Origin: Hymenobacter cavernae
Lineage (GTDB): Bacteria > Bacteroidota > Bacteroidia > Cytophagales > Hymenobacteraceae
Length of the DNA stretch: 64,000 bases
NCBI RefSeq assembly: GCF_014641455.1
Contig: NZ_BMHT01000008.1
Location: forward strand, 1 to 64,000
Direction: 5' to 3'
A model generated the notes under the pieces. The model did no database searches. It was not told the DNA's origin and worked only from the letters and a program-made list of their open reading frames with translations. This document shows positions 24,822 through 33,500 of the stretch, one piece after another. Position numbers and translations under genes: made by a program. The stretch's first letter is position 1; every line of letters starts with the position of its first letter.

Positions 24822-26036
24822 TTAATCAAATTTGATGGCTGTAACCGGCCGAATCCGTGAAATCAGATACGTTGGAATCAGCACGGCGAGCAGCGAAGTG
24901 CAGAAGGTCGCCACGTTCAGCACCACGATAATGAATGGGTCCCAATGGATCGGCACGCGGTCCATGTAGTAGTTCTCGGGGTCGAGCGGAATGAGGTGGA
25001 AGAAGTACTGGATAGCGCAGAAACCTAGCCCCACCAGGTTGCCGTAGAGCATGCCGCGCAGCGTCAGACTCAGCCCGCGGAAGAAAAACATGCTCCGAAT
25101 CTGGTTGTCGGTGGCGCCGATGGCTTTGAGCACGCCAATCATGTTGGTGCGCTCCAGAATCATGATGAAGATGGTGGCCACCATGTTGAACGTCGCCACG
25201 AAGATGATGAGCAGCAGAAAGATAACGACGTTGCGGTTCAGCAGCTGCAACCAATCAAAAAGCTGCGCATACTGGTCCGTAATCTTATCGAGCTTGAGGT
25301 CGTAGCGCAGGTTCTCGTACATGCCTTCCGACACTTGATCGAGCTGCTTGAAGTCGCGCAGCACCACCTCTACTCCACCTACCAGCGAGTCGGGCCAAGC
25401 ATTCAGCTCCCGAATCTGCCGAATGTCGCCCATCACAAACACGTCGTCGAACTCGTCGAGGCCGGTTTGGTAGATGCCGCGCACCTGAAACTTGCGAACT
25501 CTAGGTGGGTTTTGGATAAAGTAGAACAGCGCCTCGTCGCCCACTTTTAGGCGCAGCTTGTCCGCAATTTTGCGACTGAGCAGCACGTCGGTGCTGGCCG
25601 AAGAGTCGGGGAAAGTCAGGAATTTGCCGGCCACCAAGTTCTGGCGCATCGGCGAGAGCGAGGTTTTCTCGTCAACGCCTTTCAGCACCACGCCCAACAC
25701 CTCGTCGCGGGTTTTGATGATGGCCGTTTTGCGGGCAAACGGCTGGATGGATTTTACCTGCGGAAACCGTCGCAGCTCATCCACCAGGCGCGGCTCGCCG
25801 ATGGGCTCCACCTCCAGCGAGTTGTTGGTGTCGTACTTGCTGATTTGCAGGTGTGCCCCGAAAGAGAAAATCTTGCTTTGAATCTCATTTCGAAAGCCTT
25901 CCAGGATGGCAAACGACACAATCATGACTGCCACGCCGAGGGCAACACTGATTATGGCTATTTTTGTGACCGACGAGGTAAAAGAACCTGAGTCGGCCCC
26001 ATCAATCTTGTGGGATATGTAGCGCGCAATATTCAC
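24822..26036 (-). CDS. LolE/LolC-type ABC transporter permease (FtsX-MacB family)
   Basis: A 404-residue inner-membrane protein with GTG start. TM helix at about 25-47 (AIISVALGVAVMIVSFAILEG), a periplasmic domain to about 260, then three TM helices (about 268-295, 318-342 and 365-395). This is the lipoprotein-releasing permease architecture. It would work with a LolD-like ATPase encoded elsewhere. Bacteroidota often have one LolCE-like protein rather than two. Transport of lipoproteins to the outer membrane is inferred from the family. Confidence 0.85.
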   Translation of the reverse strand: MNIARYISHKIDGADSGSFTSSVTKIAIISVALGVAVMIVSFAILEGFRNEIQSKIFSFGAHLQISKYDTNNSLEVEPIGEPRLVDELRRFPQVKSIQPFARKTAIIKTRDEVLGVVLKGVDEKTSLSPMRQNLVAGKFLTFPDSSASTDVLLSRKIADKLRLKVGDEALFYFIQNPPRVRKFQVRGIYQTGLDEFDDVFVMGDIRQIRELNAWPDSLVGGVEVVLRDFKQLDQVSEGMYENLRYDLKLDKITDQYAQLFDWLQLLNRNVVIFLLLIIFVATFNMVATIFIMILERTNMIGVLKAIGATDNQIRSMFFFRGLSLTLRGMLYGNLVGLGFCAIQYFFHLIPLDPENYYMDRVPIHWDPFIIVVLNVATFCTSLLAVLIPTYLISRIRPVTAIKFD

Positions 26037-26084
26037 TGCCGTAAAGCTACACGTCTGTAGTCAGTTTTCCAGTTCACTTTTCGG

Positions 26085-27308
26085 ATGTCTTTACCTCTTC
26101 TAACTGGCCTATTTAGCCTCTCCTTGCTTCTCACCGATACCAGCTGCGTATCTACGGCCACGCACCCCAGGCAATCGGCTGGCGCTGCCGCGGCCGTAAC
26201 CGCTGCGCCCAAGGCTAGCCTGCGCACCGGCGCCGAGCAGTTTGCCAGCTACCTACCTAGGTTGAAAGGCAAGCGTGTGGGGTTGGTCGTGAACCAAACC
26301 TCGCGGGTCGGCCGTTCCTTCCTGGTGGATACGCTGCTCGCGCAGGGCGTGATGGTGAAAGCTATTTTCGGGCCGGAACATGGCTTCCGGGGCGAAGCAG
26401 CCGACGGCGCGCTCATCAAAAGTGACAAAGATGCCCGCAGCGGCTTGCCCGTGCGCTCTTTGTACGGCGCCACCAAGAAGCCCACTCCCGAAATGCTGGC
26501 CGACCTGGACGTACTTGTTTTTGATATTCAGGATGTTGGCACGCGCTTCTACACCTACATCAGCACGATGCACTACGTGATGGAAGCCGCCGCCGAGCAG
26601 GGCAAGGAAGTCATCATCCTGGACCGGCCCAACCCCAATGGCTGGTACGTGGATGGCCCTGTGCTGGAGCCGGCGAACAAATCGTTCGTGGGGATGCACC
26701 CGATTCCGGTGGTGCATGGGCTCACAGTTGGCGAGCTGGCCAAGATGATCAACGGCGAAAAGTGGCTGGCCGGCGGCCGGCAATGCCGCCTGACGGTGGT
26801 TCCCGTGGCAGGCTACACTCATGCCACGCGCTATTCGTTGCCCGTGCCGCCTTCGCCCAACCTGCCCACTCCGCATTCCGTGGACCTCTACCCCACTATC
26901 TGCCTGTTCGAAGGTACTGATGTGAGCGTAGGTCGGGGTACCAGTACGCCGTTTGAGGTGATAGGCGCGCCCACGCAACCTAGCACGCGCCCGTTCAGCT
27001 TCACACCTAGGCCCAACCCCGGCTCGCCCACACCACCCCAAAACGGTAAGCTGTGCTATGGCCTCGATCTGAAATCAACTGGTAACGACCTAGTTTTCAC
27101 GCTGAAGTATCTGCTGGACTTCTACCAGCAAAGCAACGTCAAGGACAAGTTTTTCACCAAGTACTTTGAGCAGCTCAGCGGCACCCGTACCCTGCGCGAG
27201 CAGATCATAGCCGGCAAATCGGAGGCCGAAATCCGCAAGTCGTGGGAGCCGGCGCTGGGGCAGTACAAGGCCATGCGCAAGAAGTACTTGCTGTACACTG
27301 ATTTTTGA
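26085..27308 (+). CDS. namZ: Exo-beta-N-acetylmuramidase NamZ-like (DUF1343)
   Basis: A 407-residue protein. N-terminal lipoprotein signal (LFSLSLLLTDTSC), then the DUF1343/GH171 motifs: VGLVVNQTSRVG, FGPEHGFRG, VFDIQDVGTRFYTYISTM, LDRPNPNG, FEGTDVSVGRGTSTPFE and a C-terminal ALGQYKAMRKKYLLY. The family releases N-acetylmuramate from peptidoglycan fragments in B. subtilis and Tannerella. Likely acts in wall recycling from the periplasm. Divergent from the LolE-like gene, 48 bases apart. Confidence 0.88.
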   Translation: MSLPLLTGLFSLSLLLTDTSCVSTATHPRQSAGAAAAVTAAPKASLRTGAEQFASYLPRLKGKRVGLVVNQTSRVGRSFLVDTLLAQGVMVKAIFGPEHGFRGEAADGALIKSDKDARSGLPVRSLYGATKKPTPEMLADLDVLVFDIQDVGTRFYTYISTMHYVMEAAAEQGKEVIILDRPNPNGWYVDGPVLEPANKSFVGMHPIPVVHGLTVGELAKMINGEKWLAGGRQCRLTVVPVAGYTHATRYSLPVPPSPNLPTPHSVDLYPTICLFEGTDVSVGRGTSTPFEVIGAPTQPSTRPFSFTPRPNPGSPTPPQNGKLCYGLDLKSTGNDLVFTLKYLLDFYQQSNVKDKFFTKYFEQLSGTRTLREQIIAGKSEAEIRKSWEPALGQYKAMRKKYLLYTDF

Positions 27309-27309
27309 T

Positions 27310-27408
27310 TTCTCGCAGAGGTTCGCGGAGGTAGACGCAGAGGTTCGCAGTGTTCTATCGTATGCTCCGCGGACCTCTGCGTTTACCTGCGCGAACCTCT
27401 GCGAGAAA
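27310..27408. repeat. Inverted repeat of CGCAGAGGTTCGC words
   Basis: Arms about 27310-27351 and 27368-27408 pair imperfectly; each holds two CGCAGAGG-type words. It fills nearly the whole gap between namZ and fmt. Related half-copy at 15600-15660. Confidence 0.7.
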
Positions 27409-27415
27409 CTTACTT

Positions 27416-28363
27416 ATGCTTCGAATCATCTTCATGGGCACGCCCGAGTTTGCGGTGCCTACCTTAGAATCTTTGCTCAGCTGGCCGGGCTGCCAGGTAG
27501 TGGCCGTCGTGACGGCACCCGACAAGCCTGCCGGCCGCGGCCGGCAGCTGGCCGCCTCGGCGGTGAAGCAAGCTGCCCAGGCGCACGACCTGCCGGTGCT
27601 GCAACCCACCAATCTGAAATCACCGGAGTTTCAGACTCAACTCAAAAGCTACGCGGCTGACTTGCAAGTGGTCGTAGCCTTCCGGATGCTACCGGAAGCG
27701 GTGTGGAACATGCCAAAGCTAGGTTCCATCAACATTCATGCGTCGCTACTGCCGCAATACCGCGGCGCCGCGCCGATTAACTGGGCACTGATTCACGGCG
27801 AAACGCAAACCGGCGTCACGTCTTTTTTTCTTCAGCACGAAATTGATACCGGCAACCTGATTTTCCAGGATGTGGTACCGATTACGCCTGATGATGATTT
27901 CGGCTCGCTGTATGAAAAGCTGAAAGCAACTGGCGCCGACCTAGCTTTGCGCACGGTGCAAGCCATTGCCGCCGGCACCGCTCCCAGCCTGCCGCAATCC
28001 AATGCCGGCGACTTGCGCGTCGCTCCCAAGATTCAGAAGGAAACCGGCCGCCTGGACCTCAACCAACCGGCCGCGGCCCTCGTCAACCTGGTGCGCGGCC
28101 TCTCGCCCATCCCGACTGCTTTCACGCAGCTACCGGACGGCCGGACGCTCAAGGTGTTCAAAGCGGCGACACTACCTGACAGTGAGGCTCCTGGTGCCGT
28201 CGGCAGTTGGTCGTCGGATGGGCGAACCTACCTACGCGTACAAACCGCCGCTGGTCAGCTGGATCTGCTTGATGTTCAGCTGGAAGGCAAGAAACGTATG
28301 TCCGTGGCAGAGTTTCTGCGCGGTTTCAACGTAAGTCAATTAACAATGAGCAGTGAACAATGA
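27416..28363 (+). CDS. fmt: Methionyl-tRNA formyltransferase
   Basis: A 315-residue protein from ATG 27416 (MLRIIFMGTPEFAV). It formylates Met-tRNA for initiation. The folate/catalytic block is NIHASLLPQYRGAAPINWAL near 105-124, with GVTSFFLQHEIDTG following. The usual C-terminal OB domain is present (ALVNLVRGLSPIP). The last eight residues (TMSSEQ region) and the stop codon lie inside a repeat (28342-28415), so the repeat's insertion reset the C-terminus. Confidence 0.95.
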   Translation: MLRIIFMGTPEFAVPTLESLLSWPGCQVVAVVTAPDKPAGRGRQLAASAVKQAAQAHDLPVLQPTNLKSPEFQTQLKSYAADLQVVVAFRMLPEAVWNMPKLGSINIHASLLPQYRGAAPINWALIHGETQTGVTSFFLQHEIDTGNLIFQDVVPITPDDDFGSLYEKLKATGADLALRTVQAIAAGTAPSLPQSNAGDLRVAPKIQKETGRLDLNQPAAALVNLVRGLSPIPTAFTQLPDGRTLKVFKAATLPDSEAPGAVGSWSSDGRTYLRVQTAAGQLDLLDVQLEGKKRMSVAEFLRGFNVSQLTMSSEQ

Positions 28364-28415
28364 GCAATTCACCACTTCCGTCAGTTGATTGCTCATTCCT
28401 CACTGCTCATTGTTC
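28342..28415. repeat. Inverted repeat of AACAATGAGCAGTGA words between fmt and folA
   Basis: Arms about 28342-28367 and 28388-28415 (AACAATGAGCAGTGAACAAT and its near complement). The left arm overlaps the end of fmt and supplies its TGA stop. Confidence 0.72.
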
Positions 28416-28424
28416 ATTCTCAAA

Positions 28425-28910
28425 ATGATTGCTTTCGTAGTAGCCGTGGCGGAAAACGGCGTGATTGGCCGCGACAACCAGCTCATCTGGCACTTGCCCG
28501 CCGATTTACGCCATTTCAAAGAATTGACCCTAGGTCACCCGATCATCATGGGGCGGCGCACGTTCGAATCGATTGGACGGCCGCTGCCGAAGCGTACCAA
28601 TATTGTCGTTACGCGGCATCTAGGTTGGCAAGCAGAAGGCTGTATAGCGGCCTACTCCGTGCCCACCGCCTTAGAGCTAGCTCAGCAAACCGACGAGCAG
28701 GTGTTTGTCATTGGCGGCGCCGAAATCTACCGGCAAGCGCTGAGTGCCGCCGATACGATCTACCTAACCGAAGTGCATCACTCCTTTGAAGGGGATGCCG
28801 TCTTTCCCGAAATCAACCATAGCGAGTGGCGCGAAACCACCCGCGAACGACACGAGCCCGACGAGAAACATGCCTACGCTTACAGCTTCGTAACCTTGCA
28901 GCGGCGGTAA
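28425..28910 (+). CDS. folA: Dihydrofolate reductase
   Basis: A 161-residue protein from ATG 28425 (MIAFVVAVAENGVIGRDNQL), reducing dihydrofolate with NADPH. The motifs IWHLPADLRHFKELT, IIMGRRTFESIGRPLP and FVIGGAEIYRQAL are all in place. The acidic active-site residue is Asp in LPADL. Full length. Downstream of fmt in the same direction, which links folate supply to formylation; a bidirectional terminator follows. Confidence 0.95.
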   Translation: MIAFVVAVAENGVIGRDNQLIWHLPADLRHFKELTLGHPIIMGRRTFESIGRPLPKRTNIVVTRHLGWQAEGCIAAYSVPTALELAQQTDEQVFVIGGAEIYRQALSAADTIYLTEVHHSFEGDAVFPEINHSEWRETTRERHEPDEKHAYAYSFVTLQRR

Positions 28911-28922
28911 GGCGGTTATTCA

Positions 28923-28965
28923 GAAAAAAGAAGAGGCTGCCCAAAGTGGCAGCCTCTTCTTTTTG
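28923..28965. terminator. Bidirectional terminator between folA and an SDR gene
   Basis: A 14-bp stem AAGAAGAGGCTGCC / GGCAGCCTCTTCTT with A and T runs on both sides. An ACCTAGGT (28978) sits just beyond it. Confidence 0.85.
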
Positions 28966-28988
28966 TACTTGCTGAAACCTAGGTTAGC

Positions 28989-29738
28989 CTACCACGGCAA
29001 CGGCCCGTCCGGGCCGGTGAATGTGCCGGTTGGGCCATCTTGGTCGAGGGCAGCTCGGATAGGCGCCTGAGAGCCTTGCTTGACCGTTTCGGTGCCGGCA
29101 AAATTATTGAGCGCCGTTGCCGTGAAGCCTGGGCTCACGGCCCTGACCTTGATGTTGGTCGATTCCAGTTCAATGGCGAAAGCCAGCGTAACGGCGTTCA
29201 GGGCCGTTTTCGAGGCGGAGTAACCAACGCTGAAGCCGGCCCGATACGGAAAGCTAGGGTCCGCGTTCAACGTCAGGGAGCCGACGCCGCTTGACACGTT
29301 GACAATGCGCGCGGCCGGCGCTTCGCGCAGCAGCGGCAGCATCGCCTGGGTGACGGCAATGACCCCAAACACGTTCGTCTCGTACACGGCGCGCACTTCG
29401 TCCAAGGAGGCATTGCTCGGGCGACTCGATTGCAGGATTTCCTCGAACGGCGTACCCGGCTCACGCGTGTTGGAAATGGCCGCGTTGTTCACCAGCAGAT
29501 CGAGCCGGCCGAACTCGCTGCGAATCCGCTCGGCGGCAGCGTCGATAGAAGCCTGAACCGTTACGTCGAGCTGAACCGCGTGCGCGTTTGCGCCGACACT
29601 CTTGGCGGCGGCCTCGCCCCGCTCGAGGTTGCGCGACCCGACGAGCACGGTATAGTCGTGCGCTGCGAGTGCCTTCGCTATTTCCAGGCCGATGCCCTGA
29701 TTTGCCCCCGTGACAAGGGCGACAAGTTTAGTGTTCAT
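28989..29738 (-). CDS. Short-chain dehydrogenase/reductase (carbonyl-reductase-like)
   Basis: A 249-residue SDR. VTGANQGIG at residues 9-17, LVNNAAIS near 82, SS in NVSSGVGS near 149 and the catalytic YSASK near 174. The insert (TREPGTPFEEILQSSRP) and the GVGSLTLNADP loop resemble the group of NADPH carbonyl reductases. It follows the Crp/Fnr gene on the same strand, 121 bases later, and may be its target. Confidence 0.88.
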   Translation of the reverse strand: MNTKLVALVTGANQGIGLEIAKALAAHDYTVLVGSRNLERGEAAAKSVGANAHAVQLDVTVQASIDAAAERIRSEFGRLDLLVNNAAISNTREPGTPFEEILQSSRPSNASLDEVRAVYETNVFGVIAVTQAMLPLLREAPAARIVNVSSGVGSLTLNADPSFPYRAGFSVGYSASKTALNAVTLAFAIELESTNIKVRAVSPGFTATALNNFAGTETVKQGSQAPIRAALDQDGPTGTFTGPDGPLPW

Positions 29739-29859
29739 ACAAAACTCCTTGGGTTATAGCGGTCTGATTGGTTTGTGCCGCTTGGTGAGGTTGCAAGTAG
29801 CTGCATCCCAAAAGTCTGACTTCTGGCAAGAAGTTTTTTTGCCAAATGACAAAAACGCT

Positions 29860-30429
29860 CTATCGGATATTTTTTCGCACGCGGCTCAAAGAGGATTGCG
29901 TGATACCTAGGTAGGAAGCCAGATAGGCAAGTGGCACCCGGTTAACCAGTTGCGGATATTTCTCCATGAAAGAGGTGTAGCGCGTCATGGCATCCTGGGC
30001 CAGCATCGGCACAATCCTTTCCAGCTTCTGGCTCAGTGTTTTCGCGATAATCTTATGCACAATGGCATCCCAGCCCGCAATCGTAGCAGACAGGTTCCGC
30101 CAATCCTGAGCGGAAAACACCAGGAGCTGGCAGTCCGTGACGGCCTGTACATGGTAAGGCGAGGCGTTGTTTTCTACAAGCCCGCGTACATCCATTATCA
30201 TGCGCCGCTCTTCGATGAAATAGTGGGTAACTTCTTCGCCTTGATCTGTGTAATGGCAAACCCGAAACACGCCCTCTACCACGAATCCGACCCGCTGGCC
30301 AATGGTACCAGCCTCTAAAAAGTAGTCGCCTTTGCGCAGGGAAACGCTGGTTGCTTTCTGCGAAAGCAAGCTAATTTGCTGCTCATTCAGGCTGCCTAGC
30401 TGCGAAATGTACTCCAGAAACTCCTTCAT
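29860..30429 (-). CDS. Crp/Fnr-family transcriptional regulator
   Basis: A 189-residue protein. Residues 15-120 form a cyclic-nucleotide-binding beta-roll (KGDYFLEAGTIGQRVGFVVEG, RMIMDVRGLVENNAS), and 135-189 a helix-turn-helix (VPLAYLASYLGITQSSLSRVRKNI). The Arg and Glu that bind cAMP in CRP are not evident, nor are the iron-sulfur cysteines of FNR, so the ligand is unknown. It may control the adjacent SDR. Confidence 0.88.
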   Translation of the reverse strand: MKEFLEYISQLGSLNEQQISLLSQKATSVSLRKGDYFLEAGTIGQRVGFVVEGVFRVCHYTDQGEEVTHYFIEERRMIMDVRGLVENNASPYHVQAVTDCQLLVFSAQDWRNLSATIAGWDAIVHKIIAKTLSQKLERIVPMLAQDAMTRYTSFMEKYPQLVNRVPLAYLASYLGITQSSLSRVRKNIR

Positions 30430-30573
30430 TGCCCGAAGATACAGGAGTGAGTACTCTAATAAAATGTGGGTCCTGCGCAGTAGATAGACAAGCTTCCTAT
30501 TTGCTGCTCAACACCCACATTTTACTAGTCTTCGCCACCCTACGCCTGACAAAAGGCGTTGGCTACTCACCTC

Positions 30574-33500
30574 CTAACGCAGCAGCACCAGTTTGCCCCA
30601 GTCCTTTTTGAAGGCTTTATCGGCGGCGGTGCCGCGGCGGCTGAATTTGGTATCGGGGTCGTCCATCACGACGCGGTAGAGGTAGGTGCCATTAGCGAGC
30701 TGGTCGCCAAACTCGTCGGTGCCGTTCCAGGCGTACTCCGTGATGTTGTTGCCGATGTGCAGCGGACCTAGCTCGTTCATCAGGATTTCGCGGACCACTT
30801 TGCCGGTCAGCGTCATGATCTGGATCTTCATGTTGCGCGGCAGCTCCGAGCCGGTGAGCGTGAACACGAACTTGGCCTTGCTGGTAATCGGGTTAGGGTA
30901 CGGGAAGATATTGGTAATCGCCGAGCGGCTAATAACCTCAAATGAAATCTTGTAGTTTTCCGTACCGGCGGCCGTGCTGTTTGCGTCGCGCGCCTGCGCT
31001 TCCAGCGTATATACACCATCGGTCAGCGCCGCCGATTTACCGGGCTGGTATTCTACCCGCGAAATGCCCTTTTCCGGATCGGCAGTGAAAACGATGTCGG
31101 AACCAGTCATATTGACCTGCACGGGCGTGGCTTGGCCGGGCTTTGTCAGGAAGAGGTTGAAGTTGCTGGCATTCGTTACGGGCTGGAGCTTGTTTTCATC
31201 TTTGAGCTGCACCAGAATAGTAGGTGTTGCCGACACAATATCGCCGTTCAGGATGTGCTGACCGTCGAAAGCGACATCCAGCACCGGAGGCAGGTTGTTG
31301 TCGACTAAGGTGAAAGGCGGCAGCGTCAACTGATTGTTGAAGTAGTTCAGCTCGGGCAAAAGGCGCGGGTTCACGTCAACCTGGCCCGTGATGGTGCCCG
31401 TCAGACCAATCACGTTCAGCCTCATCGGGAACACCACCGAACCATCGGCCTTTAAGGTAGCAGGCGCCGTGATGTCATCGGTTCGCACCACGTTCTTGCC
31501 GTCGCGCACCGTTATCCTAGCTTTCAGCGGCGTACCAAAATCAACATTTGATATATTCTGGAATGTAACGGGCAGCGTGATATAGCCCGTTTGGGTGGCT
31601 TGCTGCAACAAAGTAGCTGCATCGTAGGCGGTGGCAGGCGTCACCTGGTCGCGGCGCACCACGCCTTCCGGCACGCCCTGATAGGCAACCAGCCACTGCT
31701 CCAGCTGCGGCGCAGTCCGCTTGAGCGTATCGCTCAGCTCTAGCACCAGCTGTAAATACGGGTAGTCTTTGGCAGCTATATTGCTGAGTGCCAAGGCCCG
31801 GTCGGTCACGTTGGGGTTCAGCACGGTTTCAGTACCAGCGGCATCAATGCCCACGATGCTGAGCTTGTAGCTATCCGAAGCCTCCGTCCGGACGGTGTGG
31901 AAGAGGGTCGTCCATTGCTGCGCCGGCCCGATGCGGGTGGAAGTGATGGTGGCTTTGCCGGTTTGGGTGCGCAGGGTGGCATCCAGCGTAATCACCTGCT
32001 CGATGCGGGGCACGGTGCTGCTGGCGTCATAGGTCAGCTCCTGCACGGGGTTGGCACCAGCGCCAACTTGTCCTACAAAAGCGAAAGGGTCGCCGTCTTG
32101 CAGCTGGTTGATGAGCCGCGAACCTAGGCTGGCTAGCTTGGCCTTCAGAGCCGGGGTGAACGAGACATAACCCAGGCGGTTCATGGAAACCATAGCCACG
32201 TAAGCCCCGTCGGGCACCTCGTTCAGCAATGCCAGCAGCCGATTCTGCCCCGACAGAGTATTCATATGGTCGGTGCCGCTGCTGGCAAAGTGGTAGAAGA
32301 ACTGGTCGTCCTGCCCGCAGATGTAGTAGTTAGTACCAAGCTTTGGCAGTCGTTTGAAAGAGCGACCATCAAATACGGCTACCAACATATCAGGCAGGTT
32401 AACCAAGCAGTTGTTCACATAAGGACTACCGGCATTCTGAACCGTAATGCCATAAGAGTTCTGAAAGGTAGACACGGCGCCCGTGCTGCCACCTTGGGTG
32501 CGTAACGTAATTCCCTGCGTTATCTCCCGAAAAGTCCACTTCCCTGATGGCGTGTCGACGCTCAACCCATCGGTGAGTACATCGCGCCGGAACTGCCCGT
32601 AGTGGCTCTGCGACCACCCTCCGGAACTGCCGTTGATTACGCGGAAAGAGCTGGTTGACCACTCCGGATTTTCGCCGGCCTGTGGTGTTTGAAACCGCAG
32701 GCGCCAATACCAGACTATACTGTCGCGATTCGCAATCGTGGGCAACACGGGGCGCCATTCGGCCAGTAGCGTACCATCTACCTGCGTGCGGCTTACCAGC
32801 GGACTGTTAAAGCTAGGTATTGTATCCAGCTCCATCTCAAACTTCCGCTGCGCACCCAGCAGGTCGTTGGTTTGCCCCACTAAGTGCACGTTGTTAGACG
32901 CCACAATACCGAACTCGGGCGGGTTCAGCGCCGTGACGCCACCTTGCAGGAAGCTGAAGTTGATGCTGGCCTGGTTGTTCGTTTCGTCCAGCTCGACTAC
33001 TTCGTTTTTATAATCAACGTTGACTACAAACCGATTATCACCAAACACAACCCCGGTGTTAGGAATTTCAATTGTGTAGATCGTGTCGCGCCAGGCCTGG
33101 CGGAACGCCTTGGGCGTAATCAGCCGCGGCGTTTGCCCCGTAATCTGGCGCGACACCGAGATGCGCACCGAATCGTAGGTCACCTTACCTAGGTTCTTCA
33201 CCTTCACCAGCAAGTTGAACTTTTCAGACGACGCCTGCACTGGCTCCGTGCCAATCGGCTTGATCTGCAACAAGCTGTCGGCCACTACAAAGTCGGGCTT
33301 CTCAGGCGCGTAGAGCTTTAGTGCCGGGTCGCCCTGCCAGATGGTGCTCATCAGCATGTTGATGCCGGCGCTGTTACCTAGGTACATCGGCATGAGCCGG
33401 CGTGCTACTTCATTCTGCACGGCCGCAACCGGCTTGCCGTACCAGACGGGCTCATTAAACAGCAGCTTGTGCAATAAATCGGCGTAGGCATCCAGGTTGG

